Below, piece by piece: positions 53,785 through 61,887 of a stretch of DNA of 64,000 bases (position 1 is the first letter of the stretch; the number at the start of each line of letters is the position of its first letter). Position numbers and translations under genes: made by a program. Source of the DNA: Opitutales bacterium (GTDB lineage Bacteria; Verrucomicrobiota; Verrucomicrobiia; Opitutales; UBA2987); the NCBI GenBank assembly GCA_021772515.1, contig JAJFLU010000020.1, positions 62,001 to 126,000 on the forward strand, read 5' to 3'. Under the pieces are notes generated by a model that saw nothing but the letters and a program-made list of their open reading frames with translations, was not told the origin of the DNA and searched no databases.

Positions 53785-54362
53785 AATTAAAAAAAAGCCC
53801 CCCGGCAGATGGAATTACCCGCTGGAGCCAACACAATAACACAAAATAAAAAAACCCGCAATGACTGCGTTGGCTGCGCGTGCTGCGTTGGCTGCGTTGG
53901 CTGCGCGGACTATAAAAAACACCAAAAACACCCAAAAAACCCAAAAACAGAGACATTCTGACACACCAAAAACCCACAAATAACCAATAATCTCCCTCTC
54001 CCTCATCCTCTCCGTCTTCGTCTTCCTCTCCCTCCCTGGCCCCCAAAAAAACAGAAATCCCAGAAAAAAATCACAAAATTCAGCCCCGAAAAGGCACACA
54101 AAACCATTTTCTTCTCCCACCTCCACAATCCCGCGAAGCATCATCCCGCATCCTGTATCTTCCCCATCCATCATCCAGCATCCCCACAAAGCAGTAATCC
54201 GTAGTTAAAAATCCCTCCCACTTCCCATTCGCGTGAATCAGCGTTCATTAGCGGTTCCCTAACAAGCGAAGTGACATACACATCCTCCCCATTCCCCCAT
54301 CTTCCCCCCCTCCAGCATCCCGCATCCAGTATCCAGCGAAGCGACATCCAGCATCCTCTACA
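53785..54362. other. Low-complexity intergenic region between rho and the MidA-like gene
   Basis: No gene is credible. ORFs here are translated simple sequence (EGEEDEDGEDEGEGD and others). The region contains tandem TGCGTTGGC units (53865-53908), a run of C-rich and A-rich blocks and, from about 54120, many CATCCNGCATCC-type words that recur at 11663-11880. Confidence 0.65.
53865..53908 (+). repeat. Tandem TGCGTTGGC/TGCGCG repeat
   Basis: CTGCGTTGG, CTGCGCG and TGCTGCGTTGG units repeat about five times in 44 bp, with spacer variants. It lies upstream of the rho start and might be a slippage product or a binding array. Confidence 0.75.
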
Positions 54363-54365
54363 TCA
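54120..54365 (+). repeat. Degenerate CATCC-type repeats
   Basis: Words such as CATCCCGCATCC, CATCCAGCATCC, CATCCATCATCC and GCGAAGCGACATCCAGCATC follow one another on the plus strand just beyond the end of the MidA-like gene. The same unit, in the complementary orientation, fills the intergenic stretch before the DUF721 gene at 11663-11880. Confidence 0.7.
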
Positions 54366-55343
54366 TCCAGCATCCTCTCGACCCACTCCCCACAAAACCT
54401 GAAAGGCGCTTCCCATCTGGTTGGGGTGGAGGATTTCCCTGAGGGCGTTGCGCGAGGCATCGAACTGCCCGGGGGCATGGGAAATGATTTCCGCCAACTC
54501 CTCCTTCGCCCAATGCATAAAAAAGGATTCCTGGGATTCCAGCCCGATTTTGGATAATCCCGCCTCCCTCATAACGGCCTCCATCCGGTCCCAACACAGG
54601 TGGCAGGTGAGATCCTGCTCCCCCGGACGATCCAGCAAATTCGCCTGTTGCTCGTGATTAAAATAAGCCCTAGCGGTTCCATTGGGCCATGAGGTAATCA
54701 ATTTCTCCCAGAATTTTCCATAATCGAAAGTAAGAAAAAGGCCCTCCCAATCGCTATTCAACACCTCGCTTAACCGACTTTCGGCTTCCAGAGACAAATC
54801 GAGCGTGTAGCCTTCAGAAGTAGGTGTCGGGAGTTCCCAAATTAACTTTCGTGTTTCCGGTTGTGGTCCCGCCAAATAGGTTTCGGTCAGATTTTCGCCG
54901 TCCACCTGCACACCGATTTCCCTCCATTCACCTTGGGTAAATCGCAGCCGGACAAAGGGCTGGGCATCGAGCCATTCATTGGAAAATACAACCGCCTTTT
55001 TCGGCAATTCAACAGTGTCTCCCAACCGGAAAACCGTCGTTTCTGCAAAAGGATGGTCAATTCCACTCAGCAGTGACTTTCCCGGCTCCGCCCCGATTTC
55101 AACGAAGGTAAACTCGCCGGGCTCCCTTGGATGCAATAGTTTAACCGCCGCCGCAGTCACCAACCGGCCAAATACCGGTCCCGTGGTGGTGGAAGTGTAA
55201 AAATCCGTCCCCGAACCACGCCCAACCCGCAAAGAATCCCTCGAATAGTAACCGATACCCGGAGCATAGAGGGCATGGCGCACAAAATCAGAAAAGGAAA
55301 GCACCCCATCATCACCAGCCTGATCCCGTAAGTAGTTTCGCAT
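54363..55343 (-). CDS. MidA/NDUFAF7-like SAM-dependent methyltransferase (DUF185)
   Basis: The 326-residue protein matches DUF185, the MidA family linked in mitochondria to complex I assembly through Arg methylation. LSFSDFVRHALYAPGIGYY is the N-terminal family segment, GRGSGTDFYTST replaces the usual GxxGDF loop, and TFVEIGAEPGKSLLSGI supplies motif I. VFSNEWLDAQPFVRL follows. Bacterial members have an unknown substrate. Confidence 0.85.
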   Translation of the reverse strand: MRNYLRDQAGDDGVLSFSDFVRHALYAPGIGYYSRDSLRVGRGSGTDFYTSTTTGPVFGRLVTAAAVKLLHPREPGEFTFVEIGAEPGKSLLSGIDHPFAETTVFRLGDTVELPKKAVVFSNEWLDAQPFVRLRFTQGEWREIGVQVDGENLTETYLAGPQPETRKLIWELPTPTSEGYTLDLSLEAESRLSEVLNSDWEGLFLTFDYGKFWEKLITSWPNGTARAYFNHEQQANLLDRPGEQDLTCHLCWDRMEAVMREAGLSKIGLESQESFFMHWAKEELAEIISHAPGQFDASRNALREILHPNQMGSAFQVLWGVGREDAG

Positions 55344-55358
55344 CCTGTAATCGAAGTT

Positions 55359-56153
55359 TTATTGAGTCGCATTGTTGATAATGCTTGAGACCTTTTTTAC
55401 AGCGGATTGAACGGACTCAACCCAATCGGTTTGCTCAAAAATGGTTCCTGAATACAGGCCTTTAACCGCCGATAAACCAATCGCGCCAATCGGATAACCA
55501 CTGCAATCGAGTAGGGGAGCCGCCACACAGGTTACGTGGGGACTCGCCTCTCCGTTATCGAAAGCGATTCCTGAGTTTTTCACCGATTCGAGTTCTTTTT
55601 CGAGATCGGGCACATTGGTAATGGTGGTTTCGGTGTACCGTTGAAAGGTAAATTGATCCATCATTGCATGGCGTTCGCGGACAGGGAGAAAAGCCAGAAT
55701 CGCCTTGCCAACGGCGGAACAATAAAGCGGCTCGCGGTCCCCGGCAGTTTGCTGAACCGCAATGGTATGGCCCGAGGGCGCAATCTCCATCAACTCCACC
55801 TCCAGCCCTTTCAGCCCCGCGAAGTGGGAAGTCTGGCCGGTTTCGGTAGCGAGCCGCTCAACCTCCGGCTTGATGATCGAAAATAGCCAGCCGTATTGCG
55901 AACCACTGCGCTGCCAGACGAAGAAGCGCGGCCCCGCGCTGTATTTCTTCGAGGTGTTGTTTTTTCTCAATAGACCGAGATGTTCCAAAGTCGTAAGAAA
56001 ACGATAGGCAGTGCTGCGATCCATTGAGAAGTGCTCCGCCACATCCTGCAAACGCTTCTCCTCACCGGATTCAATAACATGCTCCAGGATTGTGATACCT
56101 TTGACGAGTGAGGCGACCCGGTTGGTTGTGTTTTCAGTGTTAGCTTTCAACAT
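55359..56153 (-). CDS. IclR-family transcriptional regulator
   Basis: The 264-residue regulator has an N-terminal winged HTH (about 15-70: RLQDVAEHFSMDRSTAYRFLTTLEHLGLLRK) and the C-terminal IclR effector domain (YCSAVGKAILAFLP, VTCVAAPLLDCSGYPIGAIGLSAV). IclR proteins sense small carboxylates or aromatic intermediates and usually control a divergent catabolic operon. The divergent set starting at 56314 is the probable target. Confidence 0.93.
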   Translation of the reverse strand: MLKANTENTTNRVASLVKGITILEHVIESGEEKRLQDVAEHFSMDRSTAYRFLTTLEHLGLLRKNNTSKKYSAGPRFFVWQRSGSQYGWLFSIIKPEVERLATETGQTSHFAGLKGLEVELMEIAPSGHTIAVQQTAGDREPLYCSAVGKAILAFLPVRERHAMMDQFTFQRYTETTITNVPDLEKELESVKNSGIAFDNGEASPHVTCVAAPLLDCSGYPIGAIGLSAVKGLYSGTIFEQTDWVESVQSAVKKVSSIINNATQ

Positions 56154-56251
56154 AGTGTGACTTGATAGGGGTTAATCTCAGGAATCTTTCATGGAAACTC
56201 AAAAAAACTCTTGCCAGATGAATTTCAAATGTTATACATATTAAAAATAAA

Positions 56252-56268
56252 GTTTCAATATTTAAAAC
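56252..56268 (+). promoter_or_regulatory. Candidate IclR operator between the divergent promoters
   Basis: GTTTCAATATTTAAAAC is a 17-bp imperfect palindrome with GTTT/AAAC arms in the IclR-operon intergenic region (56154-56313). It is AT-rich and might serve as an IclR site; it was not matched to a known consensus. Confidence 0.3.
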
Positions 56269-56313
56269 AAATTATTTTCAACCGTTGTAACTGATTTTGA
56301 TTTTCGCAAAAAA

Positions 56314-57168
56314 ATGGCTGCTGATAGCATAGTAAAAGTCGTTGTGACCGGATCGAGTGGAAAGGCTGGCGCTGCGGTCATGCCTCATTTGGCCGAAACC
56401 GGATTCGAGGTTCTCGGAGTCGATGCCCACGCGCCTGCCAAATCCTGTGGTAAAGGAATATCCGAGGTTATCAAGGCCGATTTGACGAATCTTGGAGAGA
56501 CGCTGGAAGTTTTCACCGGCGCGGATGCGGTCGTTCATTTGGCCAACATACCCATTCCGGGAATGTTTACGCCGACGCGAACATTCATGGAAAATACGGC
56601 CATGAACTACAATGTATTTACCGCCGCAGCCCAATCGGGAGTGAAAAAAGTGGTTTGGCTGTCGAGCGACGCCATTATGGGTCTGCCCTACGATCAACCG
56701 CCAAAATATGTCCCGATTGACGAAAATCATCCCCTGCTTCCGGCGACCACCTATGCCTTGTCGAAATTGACTGGCGAAATGATCGCCGAACACATTGCCC
56801 GATGGTCGGGGATTCCCTTTATAGGACTGCGAAGCTGTTTTTTACAAAGCCTCGAAGACTATCAATGTTATGGGGAGTTTCAAAACGATCCGCACGCTCG
56901 CCGCTGGCATCTCTGGTCCTATCTGGACTTGCGAGACATGGCGCAAGCCTGCCGCTTGGCATTATCCGCAGAAACAAGCGGCTGTAAGATCATGAATATC
57001 TCTGCGGCTGATTCCGTTATGAACCTTCCGTCAAGGGAAGTGATTGCGACCGTTTTTCCCGAAACAGAAGTGCGCGGGGATCTGGCTGATCACGGCGGAT
57101 TTTTTACTTTCGCAAAAGCCAGGGAATTGATCGGGTTCAATCCGCAGTATTCCTGGCGTAATCAATAA
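56314..57168 (+). CDS. NAD-dependent epimerase/dehydratase (extended SDR)
   Basis: The 284-residue protein has an SDR dinucleotide loop VVVTGSSGKAGAAVMPHL, then LSSDAIMG with catalytic Ser, and YALSKL (Tyr-x-x-x-Lys). It acts on a nucleotide sugar or sugar-acid-like substrate; the closest catabolic SDRs are uronate dehydrogenases. It is the first gene of the operon opposite the IclR regulator. Confidence 0.88.
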   Translation: MAADSIVKVVVTGSSGKAGAAVMPHLAETGFEVLGVDAHAPAKSCGKGISEVIKADLTNLGETLEVFTGADAVVHLANIPIPGMFTPTRTFMENTAMNYNVFTAAAQSGVKKVVWLSSDAIMGLPYDQPPKYVPIDENHPLLPATTYALSKLTGEMIAEHIARWSGIPFIGLRSCFLQSLEDYQCYGEFQNDPHARRWHLWSYLDLRDMAQACRLALSAETSGCKIMNISAADSVMNLPSREVIATVFPETEVRGDLADHGGFFTFAKARELIGFNPQYSWRNQ

Positions 57169-57189
57169 TTGAACATAAAGGAGTTAGCC

Positions 57190-57558
57190 ATGAAAGGTGA
57201 CGTATATTGTATGATGGAAAAAGGTGTTTTCGATGACGCTAAAAAATCCGGCCTCTATCAACCCGAGAGCATAGCCGAAGTAGGCTTTATTCATTGTTGC
57301 TCGGAACTCCATCAATTGGTCGAAGTTGCCAATGCCTTTTATGCCTCCTATCCGAATGTGATTCTCACTCGCATCGAAAGGGTGCGTCTCCGCAGCAAGA
57401 TTCTCGATGAAGAGGCGGCCGATGAAAGATTCCGGGGCCGGGGTGAAACTTTTCCCCATATATTTGGGCCGCTCAATATGGATGCGGTTGTCGAGGCGGC
57501 GGAAATGCCTCGTGACGAAGTCGGAGGGCTCATGCTTCCTCCCCAATTTGGGATCTAG
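57190..57558 (+). CDS. DUF952 protein
   Basis: The 122-residue protein starts at ATG 57190, 6 bp after AAAGGAG; a TTG at 57169 would give 7 extra residues directly abutting the previous stop. The DUF952 core GFIHCCSELHQLVEVANAFY, TRIERVRLRS and GETFPHIFGPLNMDAVVEA is conserved, with a putative His/Arg/Glu pocket. The family's reaction is unknown. It lies in the IclR-linked operon. Confidence 0.9.
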   Translation: MKGDVYCMMEKGVFDDAKKSGLYQPESIAEVGFIHCCSELHQLVEVANAFYASYPNVILTRIERVRLRSKILDEEAADERFRGRGETFPHIFGPLNMDAVVEAAEMPRDEVGGLMLPPQFGI

Positions 57559-57598
57559 AAGCACACTTTTTATATTATAACAATTTCCAATTCGCCCC

Positions 57599-58093
57599 AT
57601 GAGTGCCTTTGACATTCCCACAAACGAAAGCCTGAAAACTCCCGAGCAGCGTATCGAGGAATTGGGGATCGAGCTACCTCCGGCTCAAGTTGGGGTGGGC
57701 GATTATGAAGCCTGGGCGATTACCGGCAATTTGCTCATGACATCGGGCCAACTCCCGTGGATTGATGGTGATTTAAAATTTAAAGGCAAAATTGGCTCCG
57801 ACCTTTCAATGGAGGAAGGTTACGAGGCATTTCGATTGAGCGCCCTCAATGCGATTACCCAATTAAAGTCGGCTTTGGGCGAGCTTTCCCGCGTAAAGCA
57901 GATTGTCCGTCTCGAAGGAACCATGGGCTGCGCGCCCGGTTTCATTCGACAGCCGGAAGCGCTCAACGGCGCCTCCCATATCATCAATCAGGTTTTTGGA
58001 AAACGCGGCAGGCATACGCGGATGATCTATTCGAATAATGAGATGCCATTGGATTGTGCAACTCTGGTAGTGATATTCGCTGAGATAGAATAA
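57599..58093 (+). CDS. RidA/YjgF-family protein
   Basis: The 164-residue protein is of the RidA/Rid2-type imine deaminase superfamily: an N-terminal region rich in helices, then ELSRVKQIVRLEGTMGC (with Arg in the pocket), PGFIRQPEALNGASHIINQVFG and the MIYSNNEMPLDCATLVVIFAEIE end. Rid members hydrolyse reactive enamine/imine intermediates, so its presence suggests an aldehyde, amine or imine step in the operon pathway. Confidence 0.88.
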   Translation: MSAFDIPTNESLKTPEQRIEELGIELPPAQVGVGDYEAWAITGNLLMTSGQLPWIDGDLKFKGKIGSDLSMEEGYEAFRLSALNAITQLKSALGELSRVKQIVRLEGTMGCAPGFIRQPEALNGASHIINQVFGKRGRHTRMIYSNNEMPLDCATLVVIFAEIE

Positions 58094-58128
58094 AGTGGAG
58101 CGGTTGAATAATTGAAACACGCTTACGG

Positions 58129-58551
58129 ATGTTCGATTCAAACGAGATAAAATCGAAATTCAATCTCGACCCGTCGTGGCCGGTCGGCCTCCGCTCCGAA
58201 TTTGAGAAAAATATCAATTCAGGGGTAGTCGGGAGCCGATTGGTATCCGAATCCGATCGTGTGCGGGTTTGGCATATTTTGGTCAAACCCGGCGAGCGTT
58301 TGCCCGTCCACCATCATGTGCTCGATTATTTTTGGATCGCTGTAAAAGGAGGCAGATCCCGCTCCCACTACCATGATGGCCGGACATCGGAAACGGAATA
58401 TCGGCCCGGCGATACCAAACATTTTCATTTTCCAAAGGGAGAATTCATGATGCACGATCTGGAAAACATCGGCTCGACCGAACTCGAATTCACAACGGTG
58501 GAGTTTCTCGCTAGTGATAACCTGCCTCTTCCAACTGACCCCAAAGATTAA
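58129..58551 (+). CDS. Cupin-fold protein
   Basis: The 140-residue protein carries GERLPVHHHVLDYFWIAVKGG, with a His-rich cupin motif 1, and PGDTKHFHFPKGEFMMHDLEN as motif 2. ASDNLPLPTDPKD is a simple tail. It probably binds a metal and a small molecule. It starts 35 bp after the RidA gene and ends 6 bp before the oxygenase gene. Confidence 0.85.
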   Translation: MFDSNEIKSKFNLDPSWPVGLRSEFEKNINSGVVGSRLVSESDRVRVWHILVKPGERLPVHHHVLDYFWIAVKGGRSRSHYHDGRTSETEYRPGDTKHFHFPKGEFMMHDLENIGSTELEFTTVEFLASDNLPLPTDPKD

Positions 58552-58557
58552 ATCGTT

Positions 58558-59538
58558 ATGAAACATATCCCGGTAATTAATTTGAAAGATTTTGAACAAG
58601 GAGATGAAGCGCGAAGCAACCTCGTGAAAACCGTTGGGCAGGCTTTTCACGACATTGGGTTTGTATTTTTGCGAATACCTGAAATCCAGTCCGTCCTCGA
58701 ACCCGTTTTTGAACAGTTCAAAAATCTTTTCGATTTATCCGAGGATATTAAGAAAAAATATGCCCGCCCGGATATACATTATCAAAGAGGCTGGCTGCCC
58801 TACTATTCCGAAACCGGCGCAGAGTGCCGAAAGGCTGGCGCTGATGAAAAGGGCTTGCCCGATGCGAAAGAGGGTTGGTTCACGGGATCGCCTACTATGA
58901 GTCCTCAGCATCCGCTGGTGGAGCGTTTTCCAGCGGCCTATCCGGCCAATGTCTGGCCGTCGGAAGCCCCCGAGTTTCGCGATGCCAACGAGGAGCTTTA
59001 CGAAAGGTTGTTTACCTATGGCAGGGGACTCCTGCGCGTTCTTGCTGTGTATTTAGAGCAGCCAGAGGATTATTTTGAACAAATGGTTATCGACTCACCA
59101 ACCGTTCTGAGGGCGATTCATTATCTGCGGGTTGCTCCGGAGGAGGTCGGGAATACGGTTTGGGCCTGCAAGCATACCGATATTAACCTCATCACCGTTC
59201 TTCCCGGATCAACGCGTAAAGGCCTGTGGATCAAACGCCGTGATGGCCAGTGGATACCTGGAACCGCGCCCGAGGGCTGTGTCATAGTGCAAGTTGGCGA
59301 TATGCTTCAATATGTTACCGGCGGACACTTTTTATCCGCTTGGCACGAGGTCCGCGCTCCCGATCACTCCACCGAAAAAGGACGAATCTCTGCGGCCCTG
59401 TTTATTCACGCCCGCTCCGATTTTCTTTTCGAACCCTTCGTGGACGAGTCCCAAAAGGAGGAATACCCCGCGATCACTTCCTACGAAATTTTGATCAAGC
59501 GGCTCCGGGATTTAGGTCTCTATACGGGGGACAACTAA
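58558..59538 (+). CDS. 2-oxoglutarate/Fe(II)-dependent oxygenase (isopenicillin N synthase family)
   Basis: The 326-residue protein has an N-terminal DIOX_N-like opening (IPVINLKDFEQGDE). Iron ligands are H206, D208 and H263 (CKHTDINLITVL, AWHEVRA), and R276 with S278 (GRISAALF) would bind 2-oxoglutarate. Members hydroxylate, desaturate or cyclise small molecules, sometimes forming C-S bonds. Here it ends the IclR-linked operon, suggesting an oxidative ring-opening or demethylation step. Confidence 0.9.
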   Translation: MKHIPVINLKDFEQGDEARSNLVKTVGQAFHDIGFVFLRIPEIQSVLEPVFEQFKNLFDLSEDIKKKYARPDIHYQRGWLPYYSETGAECRKAGADEKGLPDAKEGWFTGSPTMSPQHPLVERFPAAYPANVWPSEAPEFRDANEELYERLFTYGRGLLRVLAVYLEQPEDYFEQMVIDSPTVLRAIHYLRVAPEEVGNTVWACKHTDINLITVLPGSTRKGLWIKRRDGQWIPGTAPEGCVIVQVGDMLQYVTGGHFLSAWHEVRAPDHSTEKGRISAALFIHARSDFLFEPFVDESQKEEYPAITSYEILIKRLRDLGLYTGDN

Positions 59539-59566
59539 AAAAACAAAGAAATCTGAAAGGAAATGC

Positions 59567-59595
59567 TTGACGGTTCGTATAATTGTATATACAAT
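59567..59595 (+). promoter_or_regulatory. MarR promoter with operator palindrome
   Basis: TTGACG (59567-59572), 17 bp and TACAAT (59590-59595) form a sigma-70-type promoter 12 bp before the MarR start codon. The -10 box lies inside the perfect 14-bp palindrome ATTGTATATACAAT (59582-59595), as expected for MarR autorepression. Confidence 0.75.
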
Positions 59596-59607
59596 AATAA
59601 TTATTCG

Positions 59608-60063
59608 ATGAAAAACTTTTCACAAATCACGACACCTAAACAGATTGCGGAAACCTGCATCGGCTCGCGGGTTCGTCTCATCAATCGGGTCATTACCAAG
59701 ATCTACGACGATGCCCTGCGGCCCCTCGGAATCACCATCGGCCAATTGAATATTCTGGTGGTCATCGCAAAAAAGGAAACCGCTCGACCGGCAGAAGTGA
59801 GCTCCGCTCTAAAGATCGAGGTCTCCACCCTGAGCAGAAATATCGAAAGGATGCGGGCGCGGGGGTGGATCGAGATTCTCGAAGATGCGGAAGATGCCCG
59901 GGCTCACCAATTTCGACTCAGCCCGGAAGGCCAAAACCTGCTCGCAGAGGCCTATCCGGCATGGGAAGAGGCTCAGGAGAAGGCCGGTGAGCTAATGGGC
60001 GACTCCGGGTTCGACGTTCTCGAACAGGCTGCCGACAGAGCCAGAGAATTCATCACAGCTTAA
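59608..60063 (+). CDS. MarR-family transcriptional regulator
   Basis: ATG 59608 gives 151 residues; an upstream TTG/ATG would swallow the promoter. The winged-helix domain is clear: LGITIGQLNILVVIAKKETARPAEVSSALKIEVSTLSRNIERMRARGWIEI. MarR proteins sense phenolic or oxidative signals and repress adjacent genes. It precedes an NmrA-like oxidoreductase gene whose leader carries the same half-site palindrome. Confidence 0.93.
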   Translation: MKNFSQITTPKQIAETCIGSRVRLINRVITKIYDDALRPLGITIGQLNILVVIAKKETARPAEVSSALKIEVSTLSRNIERMRARGWIEILEDAEDARAHQFRLSPEGQNLLAEAYPAWEEAQEKAGELMGDSGFDVLEQAADRAREFITA

Positions 60064-60082
60064 AAATTTTTTAACCTAATAA

Positions 60083-60094
60083 TTGCATATACAA
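60083..60094 (+). promoter_or_regulatory. Second MarR-type operator before the NmrA-like gene
   Basis: TTGCATATACAA differs by one base from the palindromic core TTGTATATACAA at 59583-59594. It sits between the MarR and the NmrA-like gene, 27 bp before the latter's start. Confidence 0.6.
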
Positions 60095-60120
60095 CTAAAG
60101 TAAAAAAGGAGAAAACAATA

Positions 60121-61029
60121 ATGAAAAAATCACAAATACTTGTAACTGGCGCGACCGGAAAAACGGGCGCCTTTGTAGTCGAACAACTGATCGAGCGCGG
60201 GTTTCCCGTTCGAGCCATGGCCCGAATTCGTGACGAGAGATCACTGCGTCTTGAGGACTTGGGAGCCGAGGTCGTTCTGGGCGATTTCCTCGATTTGGTG
60301 TCCATTCGGAACGCCGTCAAGGATGTCAATGGGGTCTATTTTTGCTATCCGCCGCAGGGTGACAGTCTGGTCGAAGCGACCACCATCATGTCCGTCGCGG
60401 CAAAGGATGAGGGAGTCGAAGCGGTGGTCAACATGTCACAGATCACTTCCCGGCAGAACGCCCGAAGCGCATTGACCCGCCACCATTGGCTGTCCGAGAA
60501 CATTCTCGATTGGGCGGATGTTGGCGCGGTCCATATCCGACCCGGCTATTTTGCCGAAAACCTGTATATGCTCAACAGCCAATCCATCGCCGAAGAGGGG
60601 AAAATCTATCTTCCCTATGGAGATGAGAGACATGCCCCCGTGGCCGCCGAAGACATTGCGCGGGTCATTGTCGGGATCCTCAGCGACCCCGCATCGCACA
60701 CCGGCCAACGGTATGTGCTCACGGGCCCGCGAAACATGACCATCACCGAAATGGCCGAGGTTTTCACCAAGGTTTTGGGTAAAACCGTCGAGTATGTCGA
60801 TCTGCCCCGCGATGTATGGGGTCAAATTCTGGCCGAAAAGGCTGGGTTGCCGAAGTTTCTCGTTTCGCACCTCAAAGCGGTTGCCGACGACCATAAGAAC
60901 GGGATTTTCAGCGCCCAAAACGACTTGGTCGAACGCATCGGCGGCAAGGCCCCGCAGTCCCTCGAGGACTTCATCGAAAACCACCGTTCAATCTTCACCA
61001 AACAGCAACCGGAATTGGCGGCAGTCTGA
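60121..61029 (+). CDS. NmrA-like NAD(P)-binding oxidoreductase
   Basis: The 302-residue protein has the Rossmann loop ILVTGATGKTGAFVVEQLIERG and the NmrA/QOR-type GVYFCYPP, plus RPGYFAENLYMLNSQSIAEEGKIYLPYGD near the active site. These proteins are NAD(P)H:quinone or redox sensor reductases. Shared palindromes suggest that the MarR next to it controls it. Confidence 0.9.
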   Translation: MKKSQILVTGATGKTGAFVVEQLIERGFPVRAMARIRDERSLRLEDLGAEVVLGDFLDLVSIRNAVKDVNGVYFCYPPQGDSLVEATTIMSVAAKDEGVEAVVNMSQITSRQNARSALTRHHWLSENILDWADVGAVHIRPGYFAENLYMLNSQSIAEEGKIYLPYGDERHAPVAAEDIARVIVGILSDPASHTGQRYVLTGPRNMTITEMAEVFTKVLGKTVEYVDLPRDVWGQILAEKAGLPKFLVSHLKAVADDHKNGIFSAQNDLVERIGGKAPQSLEDFIENHRSIFTKQQPELAAV

Positions 61030-61036
61030 AGATATT

Positions 61037-61056
61037 GAATTTGAGATAGGTTCTAA
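61037..61056 (-). repeat. 20-bp element TTAGAACCTATCTCAAATTC, copy 2 (inverted)
   Basis: This is an exact reverse complement of the element at 50267-50286. It follows the NmrA-like gene by 7 bp. Confidence 0.8.
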
Positions 61057-61123
61057 AAACAATCAACCAATAGTTGAAGGAAGGATTCTTTCCTCCCCGG
61101 AGTCGGCTCAAGAGCGGGATCGC

Positions 61124-61151
61124 CAGCTCGCGACTTCGGCGAGGGAGGAGC
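61124..61151 (+). repeat. REP-like GC-rich hairpin
   Basis: AGCTC and GAGCT flank an 18-base loop, and the alternative inner stem CTCGC/GCGAG overlaps it. It lies between the NmrA-like gene and the convergent TlpA-like gene, where small palindromic elements often sit; no similar copy was seen elsewhere in the window. Confidence 0.35.
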
Positions 61152-61207
61152 TCCTCTGTTTTGGCAAGTCAATGGAATACTGCCAAACGCCCTGAAGAGG
61201 CAGCCGA

Positions 61208-61735
61208 TCAGGAGCTTTCAGGCGACGGCGGAGTCTTGATTTCGCTTAAAAGGGATTCCAGTTTCCGGTCCGAAAGCTGCAAAGGATGCCCCTGCCAGGC
61301 AATTTTGCCACCCCCATCAATCAGCACCAAATGGGGTATTCCGGTAATATCGAGGCTATCAAAGTAGAGGCCCTCGGCATCACTGGCCAGGGTATAGTTC
61401 ATGGGAAAATTTGCAGTGAAGCGCGATACCGTTTTGGCGTCTTCCCTTGTGATCCCGATCACTTGAAGCCCCTTGTCCTTGAAATTGGCGTGGATCTGAT
61501 TCATGTGCGGGATGGTGGCCTTGCAGGGGCCGCACCAAGTTGCCCAAAAATCGATCAACATGGGGCCACCTTGCTCGACAACCGGGCCTTGCAAAAACTC
61601 CACTTTGAGGGGGAGCAAACCATCTGCTAAGGTCTGAATTTGAGTTTCCTGGTCCTCTGGAGAATCTTGAAAAATCCACAGAACCAACCCACCCAACAAC
61701 AATGCCGATACTATATAAGGAAAACGTTTTGCCAT
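61208..61735 (-). CDS. TlpA-like thioredoxin-fold protein (periplasmic)
   Basis: The 175-residue protein has a membrane anchor (PYIVSALLLGGLVLWIF) and a thioredoxin domain with CGPC (C68, C71, in FWATWCGPCK). IDFWATW and GIPHLVLIDGGGK (cis-Pro loop) fit the TlpA/ResA group, which reduces periplasmic disulfides, often in cytochrome c maturation. No cytochrome c genes are nearby. Confidence 0.9.
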   Translation of the reverse strand: MAKRFPYIVSALLLGGLVLWIFQDSPEDQETQIQTLADGLLPLKVEFLQGPVVEQGGPMLIDFWATWCGPCKATIPHMNQIHANFKDKGLQVIGITREDAKTVSRFTANFPMNYTLASDAEGLYFDSLDITGIPHLVLIDGGGKIAWQGHPLQLSDRKLESLLSEIKTPPSPESS

Positions 61736-61887
61736 AATCGTATATCAAGAGTAAGTTCATCCACATATTATTTCAATACTTTCCCGATTTTACTTACGGT
61801 AGACTTTTTTGACGATAATCGGGCCTTGCTTCGCCTTTTTTTAACTGAATAGTTTCCCTCTATCGCCGTTGAATCAATCTGCGGACT

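Noticed and set aside
53741-54189. ORFs in the rho-MidA intergenic zone
   Set aside because: Their translations are compositional noise (acidic runs, WVFGVSECLCFWVF) with no homology pattern.
50267-61056. Composite transposon bounded by the 20-bp inverted repeats
   Set aside because: The block contains rho and a regulated operon but no transposase or integrase, and no target-site duplication is seen.
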